Assembly: GCA_027489175.1 (NCBI GenBank)
Contig: JAIYAE010000018.1
Location: forward strand, 16,394-80,393
DNA: 64,000 bases
Direction of reading: 5' to 3'
DNA from: Rhodobacter sp.
GTDB lineage: Bacteria > Pseudomonadota > Alphaproteobacteria > Rhodobacterales > Rhodobacteraceae
The stretch's first letter is position 1, and each line of letters opens with the position of its first letter. Shown here piece after piece: positions 25,413-34,343 of this stretch. Made by a program: the position numbers and the translations under genes. The notes under the pieces were generated by a model, which was given only the letters and a program-made list of their open reading frames with translations, was not told where the DNA came from and made no database searches.

Positions 25413-26708
25413 TCAGAGGTCCGGGTAGATCGGGAAGCGGTGGCAGAGGGCTTCGACCTCGGCTTTCACCTTTTCTTCAACCGCAACGTTCCCGTCTTCG
25501 CCATTGGCGGCGAGGCCTTCGACCACTTCGATGATCCAGCGGCCGATCTGGCGGAACTCGGCTTCGGTGAAGCCGCGGGTCGTGCCTGCGGGGGTGCCGA
25601 GGCGGACGCCGGAGGTGATCGTCGGCTTTTCGGTGTCAAACGGGATGCCGTTCTTGTTGCAGGTGATGTGGGCGCGGCCGAGGGCTTTTTCGGTCGCGTT
25701 ACCCTTCACGCCCTTGGGGCGCAGGTCGACCAGCATCAGGTGCGTGTCGGTGCCGCCGGTGACGATATCAAGGCCGCCCTTCATCAGCTCAGCCGCCAAA
25801 GCCTGGGCGTTCTTGATGACCTGGGCCTGGTAGGATTTGAAGCCGGGGCGCAGAGCTTCACCAAAGGCCACGGCCTTGGCGGCGATGACGTGCATGAGGG
25901 GGCCGCCCTGGATGCCGGGGAAGATGGCCGAGTTGAACTTCTTGGCCAGCGCTTCATCGTTGGTCAGGATCATGCCGCCGCGCGGGCCGCGCAGGGTTTT
26001 GTGGGTGGTGGTCGTCGCCGCATGGGCATGCGGGAAGGGCGAGGGGTAAAGGCCCGCCGCCACGAGGCCCGCGAAGTGGGCCATGTCGACCAGAAGATAC
26101 GCGCCAACCGAATCGGCGATTTCGCGCATGCGGGCGAAGTCGATGACGCGGGGAATGGCGGAGCCGCCGGCGATGATCATCTTCGGCTGGTGCTCGGTCG
26201 CGAGGGCCTGCACCTGGTCATAGTCTAGCGTCAGGTCCTGCTTGCGGACACCGTACTGGATGGCCTTGAACCACTTGCCGGACTGGTTCGGGGCCGCACC
26301 ATGGGTGAGGTGGCCACCGGCGTCCAGCGACATGCCAAGGATGGTATCGCCGGGCTGCAGAAGGGCCTGGAACACGCCCTGGTTGGCCTGCGAGCCGGAG
26401 TTTGGCTGAACGTTGGCATAGGCCACGCCGAACAGCTGGCAGGCGCGGTCGATGGCGAGGGTCTCGGCCACGTCGACGAACTGGCAGCCGCCGTAGTAGC
26501 GCTTGCCCGGGTAACCCTCGGCGTATTTGTTGGTCATCACCGAGCCCTGCGCCTCCATCACGGCGCGGGAGACGATATTCTCGCTGGCGATCAGCTCGAT
26601 CTCATGCCGCTGGCGGCCAAGCTCGGACGTGATGGAGCCAAAAAGCTCGGGGTCACTGGAGGCAAGGCTTTCGGTGAAGAAGCCGGTATCGCGGTGCGGG
26701 GCGTTCAT
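25413..26708 (-). CDS. glyA: Serine hydroxymethyltransferase
   Basis: A 431-residue PLP enzyme interconverting serine plus tetrahydrofolate and glycine plus 5,10-methylene-tetrahydrofolate. Diagnostic sequences are [35 protein letters not shown], and the PLP-lysine region [18 protein letters not shown]. Length and start fit the family. It is followed by a hairpin and preceded by a 226-bp spacer shared with divergent nadK. Confidence 0.97.
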   Translation of the reverse strand: MNAPHRDTGFFTESLASSDPELFGSITSELGRQRHEIELIASENIVSRAVMEAQGSVMTNKYAEGYPGKRYYGGCQFVDVAETLAIDRACQLFGVAYANVQPNSGSQANQGVFQALLQPGDTILGMSLDAGGHLTHGAAPNQSGKWFKAIQYGVRKQDLTLDYDQVQALATEHQPKMIIAGGSAIPRVIDFARMREIADSVGAYLLVDMAHFAGLVAAGLYPSPFPHAHAATTTTHKTLRGPRGGMILTNDEALAKKFNSAIFPGIQGGPLMHVIAAKAVAFGEALRPGFKSYQAQVIKNAQALAAELMKGGLDIVTGGTDTHLMLVDLRPKGVKGNATEKALGRAHITCNKNGIPFDTEKPTITSGVRLGTPAGTTRGFTEAEFRQIGRWIIEVVEGLAANGEDGNVAVEEKVKAEVEALCHRFPIYPDL

Positions 26709-26934
26709 GGGGGACCTCTCGGCGATGGGTGTGACCGCTATTTAGAGCACCGAGGGCCAGTCGGAAAGGCAAGAAAGCGACAGGTGCGGTGTTGGGGGCG
26801 AAATATTCTTACCTCGGGGAAAGGTGGGGGTAAAGGCGGGCGGCTGAACGAAAGCGCCAGCGGGGGTTGAGTTCGCGCGGCTGCGGGGCCAAGACTGGGC
26901 CAGGCAAGTGAATTGCCCGGGGGAGAGGACAGGC

Positions 26935-27693
26935 GTGCGCATCAGGTTCACGGCATCGAAGGCCCCGGCGGCAGTGGCGGCTTATGCGGCGTTGACGGCA
27001 GCCTATGGCCAGGCGGAGTCGCGCCATGCCGAGGTGATCGTCGCGCTGGGTGGCGACGGGTTCATGCTGCAGACGCTGCATGCGGCCCATGGCAAGGGCC
27101 TGCCGGTCTATGGGATGAACTGCGGCACCATCGGGTTTTTGATGAACGCCTATGCCGAGGACGATCTGCCTGCGCGGCTGAAAGCGGCGGAGGAGACGGC
27201 GATCAACCCCTTGTCGATGCGGGCCACGAACACGCGTGGCAAGGTCACCGAAGCCCTGGCGATCAACGAGGTGTCGCTTTTGCGGCAGGGGCCGCAGGCG
27301 GCGAAGCTGCGGGTCAGCATTGACGGGCGCGACCGGTTGGACGAGTTGGTCTGCGACGGGGCGCTGGTGGCGACGCCGGCGGGATCGACGGCCTACAACT
27401 ATTCCGCGCATGGGCCGATCCTGCCGATCGGGTCGGATGTGCTGGCCCTGACCGCGATGTCGGCTTTTCGGCCGCGACGGTGGCGGGGGGCTTTGCTGCC
27501 ACGCTCCGCCCTGGTGCGGTTTGAGGTGCTGGAGGCGGAAAAGCGGCCAGTGATGGCGGATGCCGACAGCCGGTCATCGGTGCGCGATGTGGTCAGCGTC
27601 GAGGTGCGGTCGGAACCGTCAGTCACCCACCGGCTGATGTTCGACCCCGGGCATGGGCTGGAAGAGCGGCTGATCGGCGAGCAGTTTACCTGA
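26935..27693 (+). CDS. nadK: NAD kinase
   Basis: A 252-residue enzyme that phosphorylates NAD to NADP. It has the glycine-rich VALGGDGFMLQT, the NEVSL motif, DGALVATPAGSTAYNYSAHGP and the alphaproteobacterial SAFRPRRWRGALLP region. Start GTG 26935 is chosen because GGGAGAGGA ends 5 bases before it; GTG 26908 would add nine unconserved residues. It is divergent from glyA and convergent with the sigma-54 regulator gene, 8 bp apart. Confidence 0.92.
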   Translation: MRIRFTASKAPAAVAAYAALTAAYGQAESRHAEVIVALGGDGFMLQTLHAAHGKGLPVYGMNCGTIGFLMNAYAEDDLPARLKAAEETAINPLSMRATNTRGKVTEALAINEVSLLRQGPQAAKLRVSIDGRDRLDELVCDGALVATPAGSTAYNYSAHGPILPIGSDVLALTAMSAFRPRRWRGALLPRSALVRFEVLEAEKRPVMADADSRSSVRDVVSVEVRSEPSVTHRLMFDPGHGLEERLIGEQFT

Positions 27694-27701
27694 GCGGCGG
27701 G

Positions 27702-29114
27702 TCAGGACGCGGGCGACTTCCAGCCGTCGATCTTGCGGTAAAGCGTCGAGGGTGACACGTCGAGGACCCGCGCCGCGCGAGGGATCGACCCGCCGTGCTG
27801 GGCGAGGGTGGCTTCGATCAGGCGACGCTCCGCCTCGGCCAGGGTCAGGCCGACGAGGCTGTCGAGGGCGGGCAGGTCGTTGATCGGGGCCAGGCTGGGC
27901 GCGGGCAGGGCGGGGGCGGCCTCTTCGGCGGCAAGGCCGGGGGGCAGCATTTCCGGCGTGACCCAGCCGCCGGGGTTCAAGACCACCACGTTGCGGATCA
28001 CGTTCAAAAGCTGACGCACGTTGCCGGGCCAGGGCAGGCGCGGCAGAAGCGCCTGAACGGCGGGGTCAAGGCCGTGGAAGACGCGCCCTTCTTCTTCGGC
28101 AAAGCGGCGGAGGGCGGCTTCGGCAATCTCGATCACATCACCCGCACGGTCGCGCAGGGGGGGCATGTGGATCGGCACGACGTAAAGGCGGTAATAGAGA
28201 TCTTCACGGAAGTAGCCGCGGCGGACGGCGTCCAGGGGGTCACGGTTGGTGGCGCAGACGATGCGGACGTTCACCTTTTTCGGCCGGGTCGCCCCGACGG
28301 GCTGCACGGTTGAGGTTTGCAGGAACCGCAGCAGTTTCGTCTGCAGGGCGGGGGCCATTTCGCAGATTTCATCAAGGAAAAGCGTGCCCCCATCGGCGGC
28401 GGTGGCGGCACCCGGCTTGTCGGAAATGGCGCCGGTGAAGCTGCCTTTCATATGGCCGAAGACCTCGGACTCCAGCAGGTCCTGCGGGATCGCGCCGCAG
28501 TTCAGGGCGATGAACGGGCCGGTCGCGCGGGCGGAATTGGCGTGGACGGCAAGGGCGCAAAGCTCTTTCCCCGTTCCGCTTTCGCCGGTGATGAAGACGG
28601 TGGCCATCGACCGCGCGACCGAAGCGATGGTGGAATGGATGCGCCCCATGGCGGGCGACGATCCGATGAAGCCGGATGTATCGGTCAGCGTCGGGCGTTC
28701 GGGTTGCACGGCCACGGCCACCGGTGCCGGGCGCGACCGTTCCGCCAGCGCGTTCTGCACGGCGCTGAGAAAGCGGTTTTCGTCGAAGGGCTTGACCAGA
28801 AAGTCATGCGCCCCGGCGCGCATTGCTTCGACCGCGCGGTTGACCGAGCCGTTCGCCGTGATCGCGATGATGCTGGTGTCAGGTGCCTGGGCAAGGATGT
28901 CCTGCATCAACGCCAGGCCATCACGGTCAGGCAGCACGAGGTCCAAGAGGACAACGGCGGGTTTGAGGCTTTGGAAAAGCTGAAACCCTTCGGCCGCCGT
29001 CCCGGCCACCGACACCCGGAACCCCGCTGAGGACAGGATGGAACGGTAGACCATCTGCAGCGACAGCGTGTCCTCGATCAGCAAGATCGACGTGCGGTTG
29101 GCGGGAGATTTCAT
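27702..29114 (-). CDS. Sigma-54-dependent response regulator (NtrC/LuxO type)
   Basis: A 470-residue regulator in three parts. The receiver domain (about 8-125) has phospho-acceptor Asp58 in VVLLDLVLPDRDG. The AAA+ domain (about 150-385) has GESGTGKE, a sigma-54 contact loop reading GSFTGA instead of GAFTGA, and GGTLFLDEI. A Fis-type helix-turn-helix lies at the C-terminus (LAQHGGSIPRAARVLDVSPSTLYRKI). It overlaps the Hpt gene upstream by ATGA, so the pair is translationally coupled and resembles LuxU-LuxO. No sensor kinase is adjacent, so the signal is unknown. Confidence 0.9.
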   Translation of the reverse strand: MKSPANRTSILLIEDTLSLQMVYRSILSSAGFRVSVAGTAAEGFQLFQSLKPAVVLLDLVLPDRDGLALMQDILAQAPDTSIIAITANGSVNRAVEAMRAGAHDFLVKPFDENRFLSAVQNALAERSRPAPVAVAVQPERPTLTDTSGFIGSSPAMGRIHSTIASVARSMATVFITGESGTGKELCALAVHANSARATGPFIALNCGAIPQDLLESEVFGHMKGSFTGAISDKPGAATAADGGTLFLDEICEMAPALQTKLLRFLQTSTVQPVGATRPKKVNVRIVCATNRDPLDAVRRGYFREDLYYRLYVVPIHMPPLRDRAGDVIEIAEAALRRFAEEEGRVFHGLDPAVQALLPRLPWPGNVRQLLNVIRNVVVLNPGGWVTPEMLPPGLAAEEAAPALPAPSLAPINDLPALDSLVGLTLAEAERRLIEATLAQHGGSIPRAARVLDVSPSTLYRKIDGWKSPAS

Positions 29115-29653
29115 CCGGCCCCCCCGGTTGGCACGGGCGTGGCCCGGACCAGCGCGATCAGGGCGTCAAGTTCGGCCACCAGACCGGGCACCAGCGCGCG
29201 CGAGGCGGCATCGTCCTTTGCGTGGGCCGAGGTGTTCAGCGCCTCGGCCATGGCTTGCAGCGACAGGGCCCCGGCCGACCCGGCCAGCGAGATCAGGATA
29301 TGGCTGCCTTCGCGCAAAGCGTCCCAGTCCAGGGTCTCAGCCCCGGACAGGGCCAGTTCGCGACAGCGCGTCAGGTCTTCGGCCAGATGCAAGAGGAGGG
29401 TTCCAGCCATGGCAGGACCTGTCAGATCAATCAGGCGCTGGAAACGGGTTGGGTCAAAGTCGCTAAGACCCAGGGGCGCGGGCGCGGGCGGATGGCGAAG
29501 ACGGGCAACCTCGGTCTGCAGGCGGGCGAGGGTGGCCACGTCATCCGCGCTGACCATATAGGGGGCAAGGGCGGCCACGGCACGGTCAAGCTCGGCCAGG
29601 GCGGCGCGACGGCTGGTTGCACTCACAGCGGCGACCTTGGGGCATCGTGGCAT
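29111..29653 (-). CDS. Histidine phosphotransfer (Hpt) domain protein
   Basis: A 180-residue protein. The C-terminal half is an Hpt four-helix domain with REGSHILISLAGSAGALSL, where His118 matches the phosphorylated histidine of the AH.LKGSS..GA signature. The N-terminal ~60 residues form a helix and a proline-rich linker. It probably passes phosphate from an unlinked hybrid kinase to the receiver of the regulator encoded next to it. The start is uncertain: ATG 29653 is chosen, but GTG 29623 with AAGG upstream is possible. Confidence 0.75.
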   Translation of the reverse strand: MPRCPKVAAVSATSRRAALAELDRAVAALAPYMVSADDVATLARLQTEVARLRHPPAPAPLGLSDFDPTRFQRLIDLTGPAMAGTLLLHLAEDLTRCRELALSGAETLDWDALREGSHILISLAGSAGALSLQAMAEALNTSAHAKDDAASRALVPGLVAELDALIALVRATPVPTGGAG

Positions 29654-29665
29654 ATTGGGAAGATT

Positions 29666-29682
29666 CTTTGCATAATGCAAAG
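29666..29682. promoter_or_regulatory. Palindrome CTTTGCAT-A-ATGCAAAG upstream of the Hpt gene
   Basis: A perfect 8-bp inverted repeat with a single central base lies 13 bases before the chosen Hpt start codon. The TTTGCA half site is shared with the TTTGCAAA boxes upstream of prpE. It may be an operator for the Hpt/regulator pair; the binding protein is unknown. Confidence 0.4.
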
Positions 29683-29749
29683 AGTGCCAAAGCCGGGCCG
29701 CGCTGTCCAGTGCCGCCGTCGATCTTGTCCTTGTGCCGCGCCTCGCGGT

Positions 29750-31636
29750 CTATCCCCGGGCGAGGCCGAGGGACTTCAGCGCCTGGGTGATTTCATCCAG
29801 AATGGCGGGGTCGTCGATTGTGGCGGGCATTTTCCAGGGCTGGTTGTCGGCGATCTTGACCATGGTGCCGCGCAGGATCTTGCCCGAGCGGGTCTTCGGC
29901 AGCCGGTCCACCACCACGGCGCGCTTGAAATCGGCGACCGGGCCGATCTTTTCGCGCATCAGGGCGACGCATTCCTTGACCACTTCGGCATGGTCGCGGC
30001 CAGCGCCCTTGTTCAGGCACAGAAAGCCCAAGGGTGACTGGCCTTTCAGGTCATCGGCGACCCCGATCACCGCGCATTCGGCCACGTCCTTGTGTCCGGC
30101 CAGCACCTCTTCCATCGCGCCGGTGGAAAGCCGGTGGCCGGCGACGTTGATGACGTCATCGGTGCGGGCCATGATGTAGAGATAGCCGTCCGCATCGACA
30201 TAGCCTGCATCGCCAGTTTCATAGTAGCCGGGGAAATGGGCGAGGTAGGATTTGATGAACCGCTCTTCCGCGTTCCACAGGGTGGGCAGCGTGCCGGGGG
30301 GCAAGGGGAGCTTGATCGCGATGGCGCCCAGCGTGCCGGGCGACACCGGGTGGCCGCCTTCGTCCAGGACCTGCACGTCATAGCCCGGCATGGCGACGGA
30401 CGGCGAGCCGATCTTGACCGGAAGTGCTTCGATCCCGAGGGGGTTGGCGGCGATGGCGTAGCCGGTTTCGGTCTGCCACCAATGGTCGATGACCGGGACC
30501 TTGAGATGGCGCTGTGCCCAATGGATCGTGTCGGGATCCGCGCGTTCCCCGGCCAAATAGAGCGCCTGAAGGCTGGGCAGATGGGGGACAAGCTTGCCTT
30601 CGGGATCGTCGCGCTTGATGGCGCGGAGGGCGGTGGGGGCGGTGAAAAAGGATTTCACCTTATGCTCGGCAATCACCCGCCAGAAGGCGGCGGCGTCGGG
30701 GGTGCCGACGGGTTTGCCTTCGTAGACGATGGTCGTGCAGCCCGCGATCAGGGGGGCGTAGCAGATGTAGCTGTGACCGACGACCCAGCCCACATCACTG
30801 GCGGCCCAGAAGACATCGCCCGCGCCGCAGTTGTAGATGGCGCGCATCGTCCAGTTCACCGCCACCAGATGCCCGGCAGTGGGGCGAACGACGCCTTTGG
30901 GCGCGCCAGTCGTGCCGGAGGTGTAAAGGATATAGGCCGGGTGGTTTCCTTCGACGGGCACGCAGTCGGCAGGTTGGACGCCGTACTGGAATTCATGCCA
31001 GGCGACGTCGCGGCCTTCGGTCAGCTTCGCGACCTCTTGCTCGCGCTGGAAGATCACGCAGAAGGCGGGCTTGTGCGTCGCCATGTCGATGGCGGCGTCG
31101 AGGAGGGGTTTGTAGTGGACGACCCGCGCAGGCTCGATCCCGCAGGAGGCGGCGATGATCGCTTTCGGGGTACAGTCGTCGATGCGGACGGCGAGTTCGC
31201 TGGCCGCAAAGCCGCCGAAGACGACGGAGTGGATCGCGCCCAGGCGGGCGCAGGCGAGCATCGCCTCCAGCGCTTCGGGGACCATGGGCATGTAGATGAT
31301 AACGCGGTCGCCCTTCTGGATGCCCTTGGCGCGCAGGGCCCCGGCGAGACGGGCGACGCGGTCTTGCAGTTCGGCATAGGTGATGACGTGCTTGGTGCCG
31401 GTGACCGGGCTGTCGTGAATGATGGCGGGCTGCTTGCCCCGGCCTGCGATGACGTGGCGGTCGACCGCGTTCCAGCAGGTGTTGACGGTGGCGTCGGTGA
31501 ACCATTCGTACAGAGGGGCGCGGCTGTCGTTCAGGGCGCGGGTCGGTTTCGTCACCCAGTCGATTCCGCCTGCGGCTTGCAGCCAGAACCCTTCAGGGTC
31601 GGCCTGCCATTGCCCGTAAACCTGCGCATAGGTCAT
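29750..31636 (-). CDS. prpE: Propionyl-CoA synthetase (acyl-CoA synthetase, PrpE type)
   Basis: A 628-residue AMP-forming ligase that activates propionate (and probably acetate) to the CoA thioester. Family motifs include VVFGGFAASELAVRIDD, the P-loop YILYTSGTTGAPKGV, WWQTETG, and TRSGKILRG with the acetylatable lysine. PrpE-type rather than Acs-type features are the short N-terminus (FWLQAAGGIDWVTKP), CWNAVDRHV, ASDVGWVVGHSYI and the C-terminal ATIDDPAILDEI. Start 31636 follows GGGGGAGA; the longer frame to 31669 is less likely. TTTGCAAA boxes lie upstream. Confidence 0.88.
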   Translation of the reverse strand: MTYAQVYGQWQADPEGFWLQAAGGIDWVTKPTRALNDSRAPLYEWFTDATVNTCWNAVDRHVIAGRGKQPAIIHDSPVTGTKHVITYAELQDRVARLAGALRAKGIQKGDRVIIYMPMVPEALEAMLACARLGAIHSVVFGGFAASELAVRIDDCTPKAIIAASCGIEPARVVHYKPLLDAAIDMATHKPAFCVIFQREQEVAKLTEGRDVAWHEFQYGVQPADCVPVEGNHPAYILYTSGTTGAPKGVVRPTAGHLVAVNWTMRAIYNCGAGDVFWAASDVGWVVGHSYICYAPLIAGCTTIVYEGKPVGTPDAAAFWRVIAEHKVKSFFTAPTALRAIKRDDPEGKLVPHLPSLQALYLAGERADPDTIHWAQRHLKVPVIDHWWQTETGYAIAANPLGIEALPVKIGSPSVAMPGYDVQVLDEGGHPVSPGTLGAIAIKLPLPPGTLPTLWNAEERFIKSYLAHFPGYYETGDAGYVDADGYLYIMARTDDVINVAGHRLSTGAMEEVLAGHKDVAECAVIGVADDLKGQSPLGFLCLNKGAGRDHAEVVKECVALMREKIGPVADFKRAVVVDRLPKTRSGKILRGTMVKIADNQPWKMPATIDDPAILDEITQALKSLGLARG

Positions 31637-31724
31637 CGCGTTCTCCCCCCGCTGATCGCCCGTGGCCATGGTGTTACGGCAGGAATGGGGAGCCGCGCAA
31701 CGCTGTTACCGGAAACAGGGTGGG

Positions 31725-31818
31725 GCAAATTTGCAGAATCTTGCGGTTATGGCAGCCTAAATTTGCAAAGTTGCGCAGGAACCCAAAGCTCCGGCCGCGT
31801 CCGACAGGGATTTGCAAA
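31725..31818 (-). promoter_or_regulatory. Cluster of TTTGCAAA-type boxes upstream of prpE
   Basis: The prpE leader contains TTTGCAGA inside the palindrome GCAAATTTGC (31725-31737), and exact TTTGCAAA octamers at 31762-31769 and 31811-31818. In Rhodobacter sphaeroides the propionate regulator PccR (ScfR family) binds TTTGCAAA repeats. The boxes therefore suggest regulation of prpE by such a protein. Spacing here differs from the published N4-spaced pair, so this is a candidate only. Confidence 0.55.
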
Positions 31819-31849
31819 GCCCGGCCGTGGCAGAACGCTGGCCTGGGTG

Positions 31850-31915
31850 CGGAGTTTTCAAAAACTCCGCGCCGGAGCCTTTGAAGGCTCCGGTCCGATT
31901 TCTTCGAAGAAATCG
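31850..31915 (-). terminator. Three consecutive hairpins after maeB, palindrome repeat family
   Basis: Stem 1 is CGGAGTTT/AAACTCCG (31850-31869); stem 2 is CCGGAGCCT/AGGCTCCGG (31872-31893); stem 3 is CGATTTCTT-CG-AAGAAATCG (31896-31915). They start 9 bp beyond the maeB stop codon in its transcription direction. Stem 3 and stem 1 repeat the sequences of the hairpins after glpV, in the same order relative to the upstream gene. Confidence 0.7.
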
Positions 31916-31924
31916 ATGCCCGGC

Positions 31925-34204
31925 CTAACCGTAATGCGCGACCGGGGTCCCGGCGATGGCCGACATGTTCAGAAGGCCCCTTGCGGTGATGGCGGGGGTG
32001 ACGACATGGGCCTTGTTGCCCATGCCCATCAGGATCGGCCCGACCTCCAACCCGCCTGCCTTGACCTTGAGGATGTTGCGCACGCCTGAGGCGACCTCAC
32101 TGGAGGCGAAGACCAGCACATTCGCGGCCCCTTCGTAGCGCGACCCCGGCAGAAGACGGTCGCGGATGGTCTGGTCCAGGGCGGCGTCAAGGTTCATCTC
32201 GCCTTCATAAGCAAAGTCGGGTTCGCGGGCGTCCAGCATCTCCAATGCCTCGCGCATGCGGCGGGCGCTGGCGTTGTCCATATTGCCGAACTGGCTTTGC
32301 GTACACAGCGCGATCTTCGGCGTGACGCCAAAGCGGCGGACATGGCGGGCGGCGCCGATGGCGGTCTGCATGATCTGTTCCGGCGTCGGTTCGGAATGAA
32401 CATGGGTGTCGGCGATGAAGAGGGGGCCGTCTTCCAGGATCATGAGCGACAGGGCGGCCACCGGGTGCAGCCCACCACGGGCCAGGATCTGGCGGACGTA
32501 GCCGAGGTGCCAGTTGAACTGACCGAAGGTGCCGCAGATCATGCTGTCCGCCTCATCCCGGTGGACCATGATCGCGGCGATGGCGGTGGTGTTGGTGCGC
32601 ATTACGGCGCGGGCGATGTCAGGTGTCACGCCGCGCCGGGCCATGAGATCGTGGTAAGTGCCCCAATAGTCGCGATAGCGGTGGTCGTTTTCCGGGTTCA
32701 CCAGATGGAAATCCTTGCCCGGGCGGATCGGCAGGCCGGCGCGTTCGCAGCGCGCCTCAACCACCTCGGGGCGGCCGATCAGGATCGGCACGTCATCGGT
32801 TTCCTCAAGCATCGCGTTGGCAGTGCGCAGGACGCGTTCATCTTCGCCTTCCGCAAAGACGATGCGGCGGGTGGCGAGTTTCGAGGCCTCAAACACCGGG
32901 CGCATGATCAGGGCGGATTTGAAGACCGAGCCGTCAAGCTGGCGCTTGTAGGCGTCAAGATCGGCGATGGGGCGGGCGGCGACGCCGGTTTCCATTGCGG
33001 CCTTGGCGACCGCGCTGGCGACCACGCCGATCAGGCGGGGGTCAAAGGGTTTGGGGATCAGGTAATCGGGGCCGAAGGACAGGGTTTCCCCCCGGTAGGC
33101 GGCCGCAGCCTCGGCGCTGGTGGTGGCGCGGGCGAGGGCGGCGATGCCTTCGATGCAGGCGATTTCCATCGCATCGTTGATCTCGGTCGCGCCCACATCG
33201 AGGGCCCCCCGGAAGATGAACGGAAAACAGAGGACGTTGTTGACCTGATTGGGAAAATCGCTGCGCCCGGTGGCGATGATCGCGGTCGGGGCCACGGCGC
33301 GGACGGCGTCGGGCAGGATTTCGGGCGTGGGGTTCGCCAGGGCAAAGATGATCGGGTTCGGCGCCATCGTTTGCACCATGGCGGGGGTCAGGACACCGGG
33401 ACCGGACAGGCCGAGGAAGAGGTCAGCGCCGACGATCACCTCAGCCAGCGTGGCGGGGGTGGTGCCTTGGGCGAAGTTTTCCTTCTGCGGGGTCATCTGC
33501 GCGGCGCGGCCCTTGTAGACGAGGCCTTCAAGGTCACAAAGCCAGATGTTTTCGCGCCGGACGCCCAGCTTCACCAGCATTTCAAGGCAGGCGATGCCCG
33601 CCGCGCCACCGCCGGTGGAGACGATGCGGATATCCTGAAAGCGTTTGCCCGCCACGATCAGCGCGTTGGTGGCGGCTGCCCCGACGACGATGGCGGTGCC
33701 GTGCTGGTCATCGTGGAAGACCGGGATCTTCATCCGTTCCCGGCACAGGCGTTCGACGATGAAGCAGTCGGGGGCCTTGATATCCTCAAGATTGATCGCG
33801 CCGAAGGTCGGCTCCAGCGCGCAGACGATTGCGGCGAGTTTCTCGGGGTCGGGTTCGTTCACCTCGATATCGAAGCAGTCGATGTTGGCGAATTTCTTGA
33901 AGAGGACGGCCTTGCCCTCCATCACCGGCTTACTTGCCAGCGCGCCGATGTTGCCAAGACCAAGGACAGCGGTGCCGTTCGAGACGACGGCCACAAGGTT
34001 GCCGCGGCTGGTGTAGCGGCTGGCGGTGGTGGGGTCGGCCTTGATCTCCAGGCAGGCCTCGGCCACGCCGGGGCTGTAGGCGCGGGCTAGGTCGCGGCCA
34101 TTGGCGAGGGGTTTCGTCGCGCGGATTTCCAGCTTTCCGGGCTTGGGAAATTCGTGATAGTCCAGCGCTGCTTGCCGCGCGTTGTCGTTCCTGGCCTCGT
34201 CCAT
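31925..34204 (-). CDS. maeB: NADP-dependent malic enzyme with C-terminal phosphotransacetylase-like domain
   Basis: A 759-residue fusion. Residues about 15-430 are the malic enzyme that decarboxylates malate to pyruvate ([69 protein letters not shown]). Residues about 435-755 are a phosphate acetyltransferase-like domain ([31 protein letters not shown]), usually catalytically inactive but allosteric in this family. It supplies pyruvate and NADPH from C4 acids and sits beside prpE. Start is ATG 34204. Confidence 0.95.
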   Translation of the reverse strand: MDEARNDNARQAALDYHEFPKPGKLEIRATKPLANGRDLARAYSPGVAEACLEIKADPTTASRYTSRGNLVAVVSNGTAVLGLGNIGALASKPVMEGKAVLFKKFANIDCFDIEVNEPDPEKLAAIVCALEPTFGAINLEDIKAPDCFIVERLCRERMKIPVFHDDQHGTAIVVGAAATNALIVAGKRFQDIRIVSTGGGAAGIACLEMLVKLGVRRENIWLCDLEGLVYKGRAAQMTPQKENFAQGTTPATLAEVIVGADLFLGLSGPGVLTPAMVQTMAPNPIIFALANPTPEILPDAVRAVAPTAIIATGRSDFPNQVNNVLCFPFIFRGALDVGATEINDAMEIACIEGIAALARATTSAEAAAAYRGETLSFGPDYLIPKPFDPRLIGVVASAVAKAAMETGVAARPIADLDAYKRQLDGSVFKSALIMRPVFEASKLATRRIVFAEGEDERVLRTANAMLEETDDVPILIGRPEVVEARCERAGLPIRPGKDFHLVNPENDHRYRDYWGTYHDLMARRGVTPDIARAVMRTNTTAIAAIMVHRDEADSMICGTFGQFNWHLGYVRQILARGGLHPVAALSLMILEDGPLFIADTHVHSEPTPEQIMQTAIGAARHVRRFGVTPKIALCTQSQFGNMDNASARRMREALEMLDAREPDFAYEGEMNLDAALDQTIRDRLLPGSRYEGAANVLVFASSEVASGVRNILKVKAGGLEVGPILMGMGNKAHVVTPAITARGLLNMSAIAGTPVAHYG

Positions 34205-34221
34205 TCACCCCTCCCGGAAAA

Positions 34222-34241
34222 CTGGTTTAACGTTAAACCAG
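34222..34241. promoter_or_regulatory. Perfect 20-bp palindrome between maeB and the cupin gene
   Basis: CTGGTTTAAC is followed at once by its reverse complement GTTAAACCAG. The palindrome lies 17 bases upstream of the maeB start and about 100 bases before the divergent cupin gene. Its form suits a dimeric GntR- or TetR-type repressor. The regulator is not identifiable here. Confidence 0.5.
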
Positions 34242-34343
34242 TCTTTGCGCCCTGCCAATGCCGCCCTGATTGAAGCGGTTTCTTCCCCGGCTTGCAAATC
34301 GCCGATCTGGCGATCACCATGCCGCCATAACACGGGGAATGCC

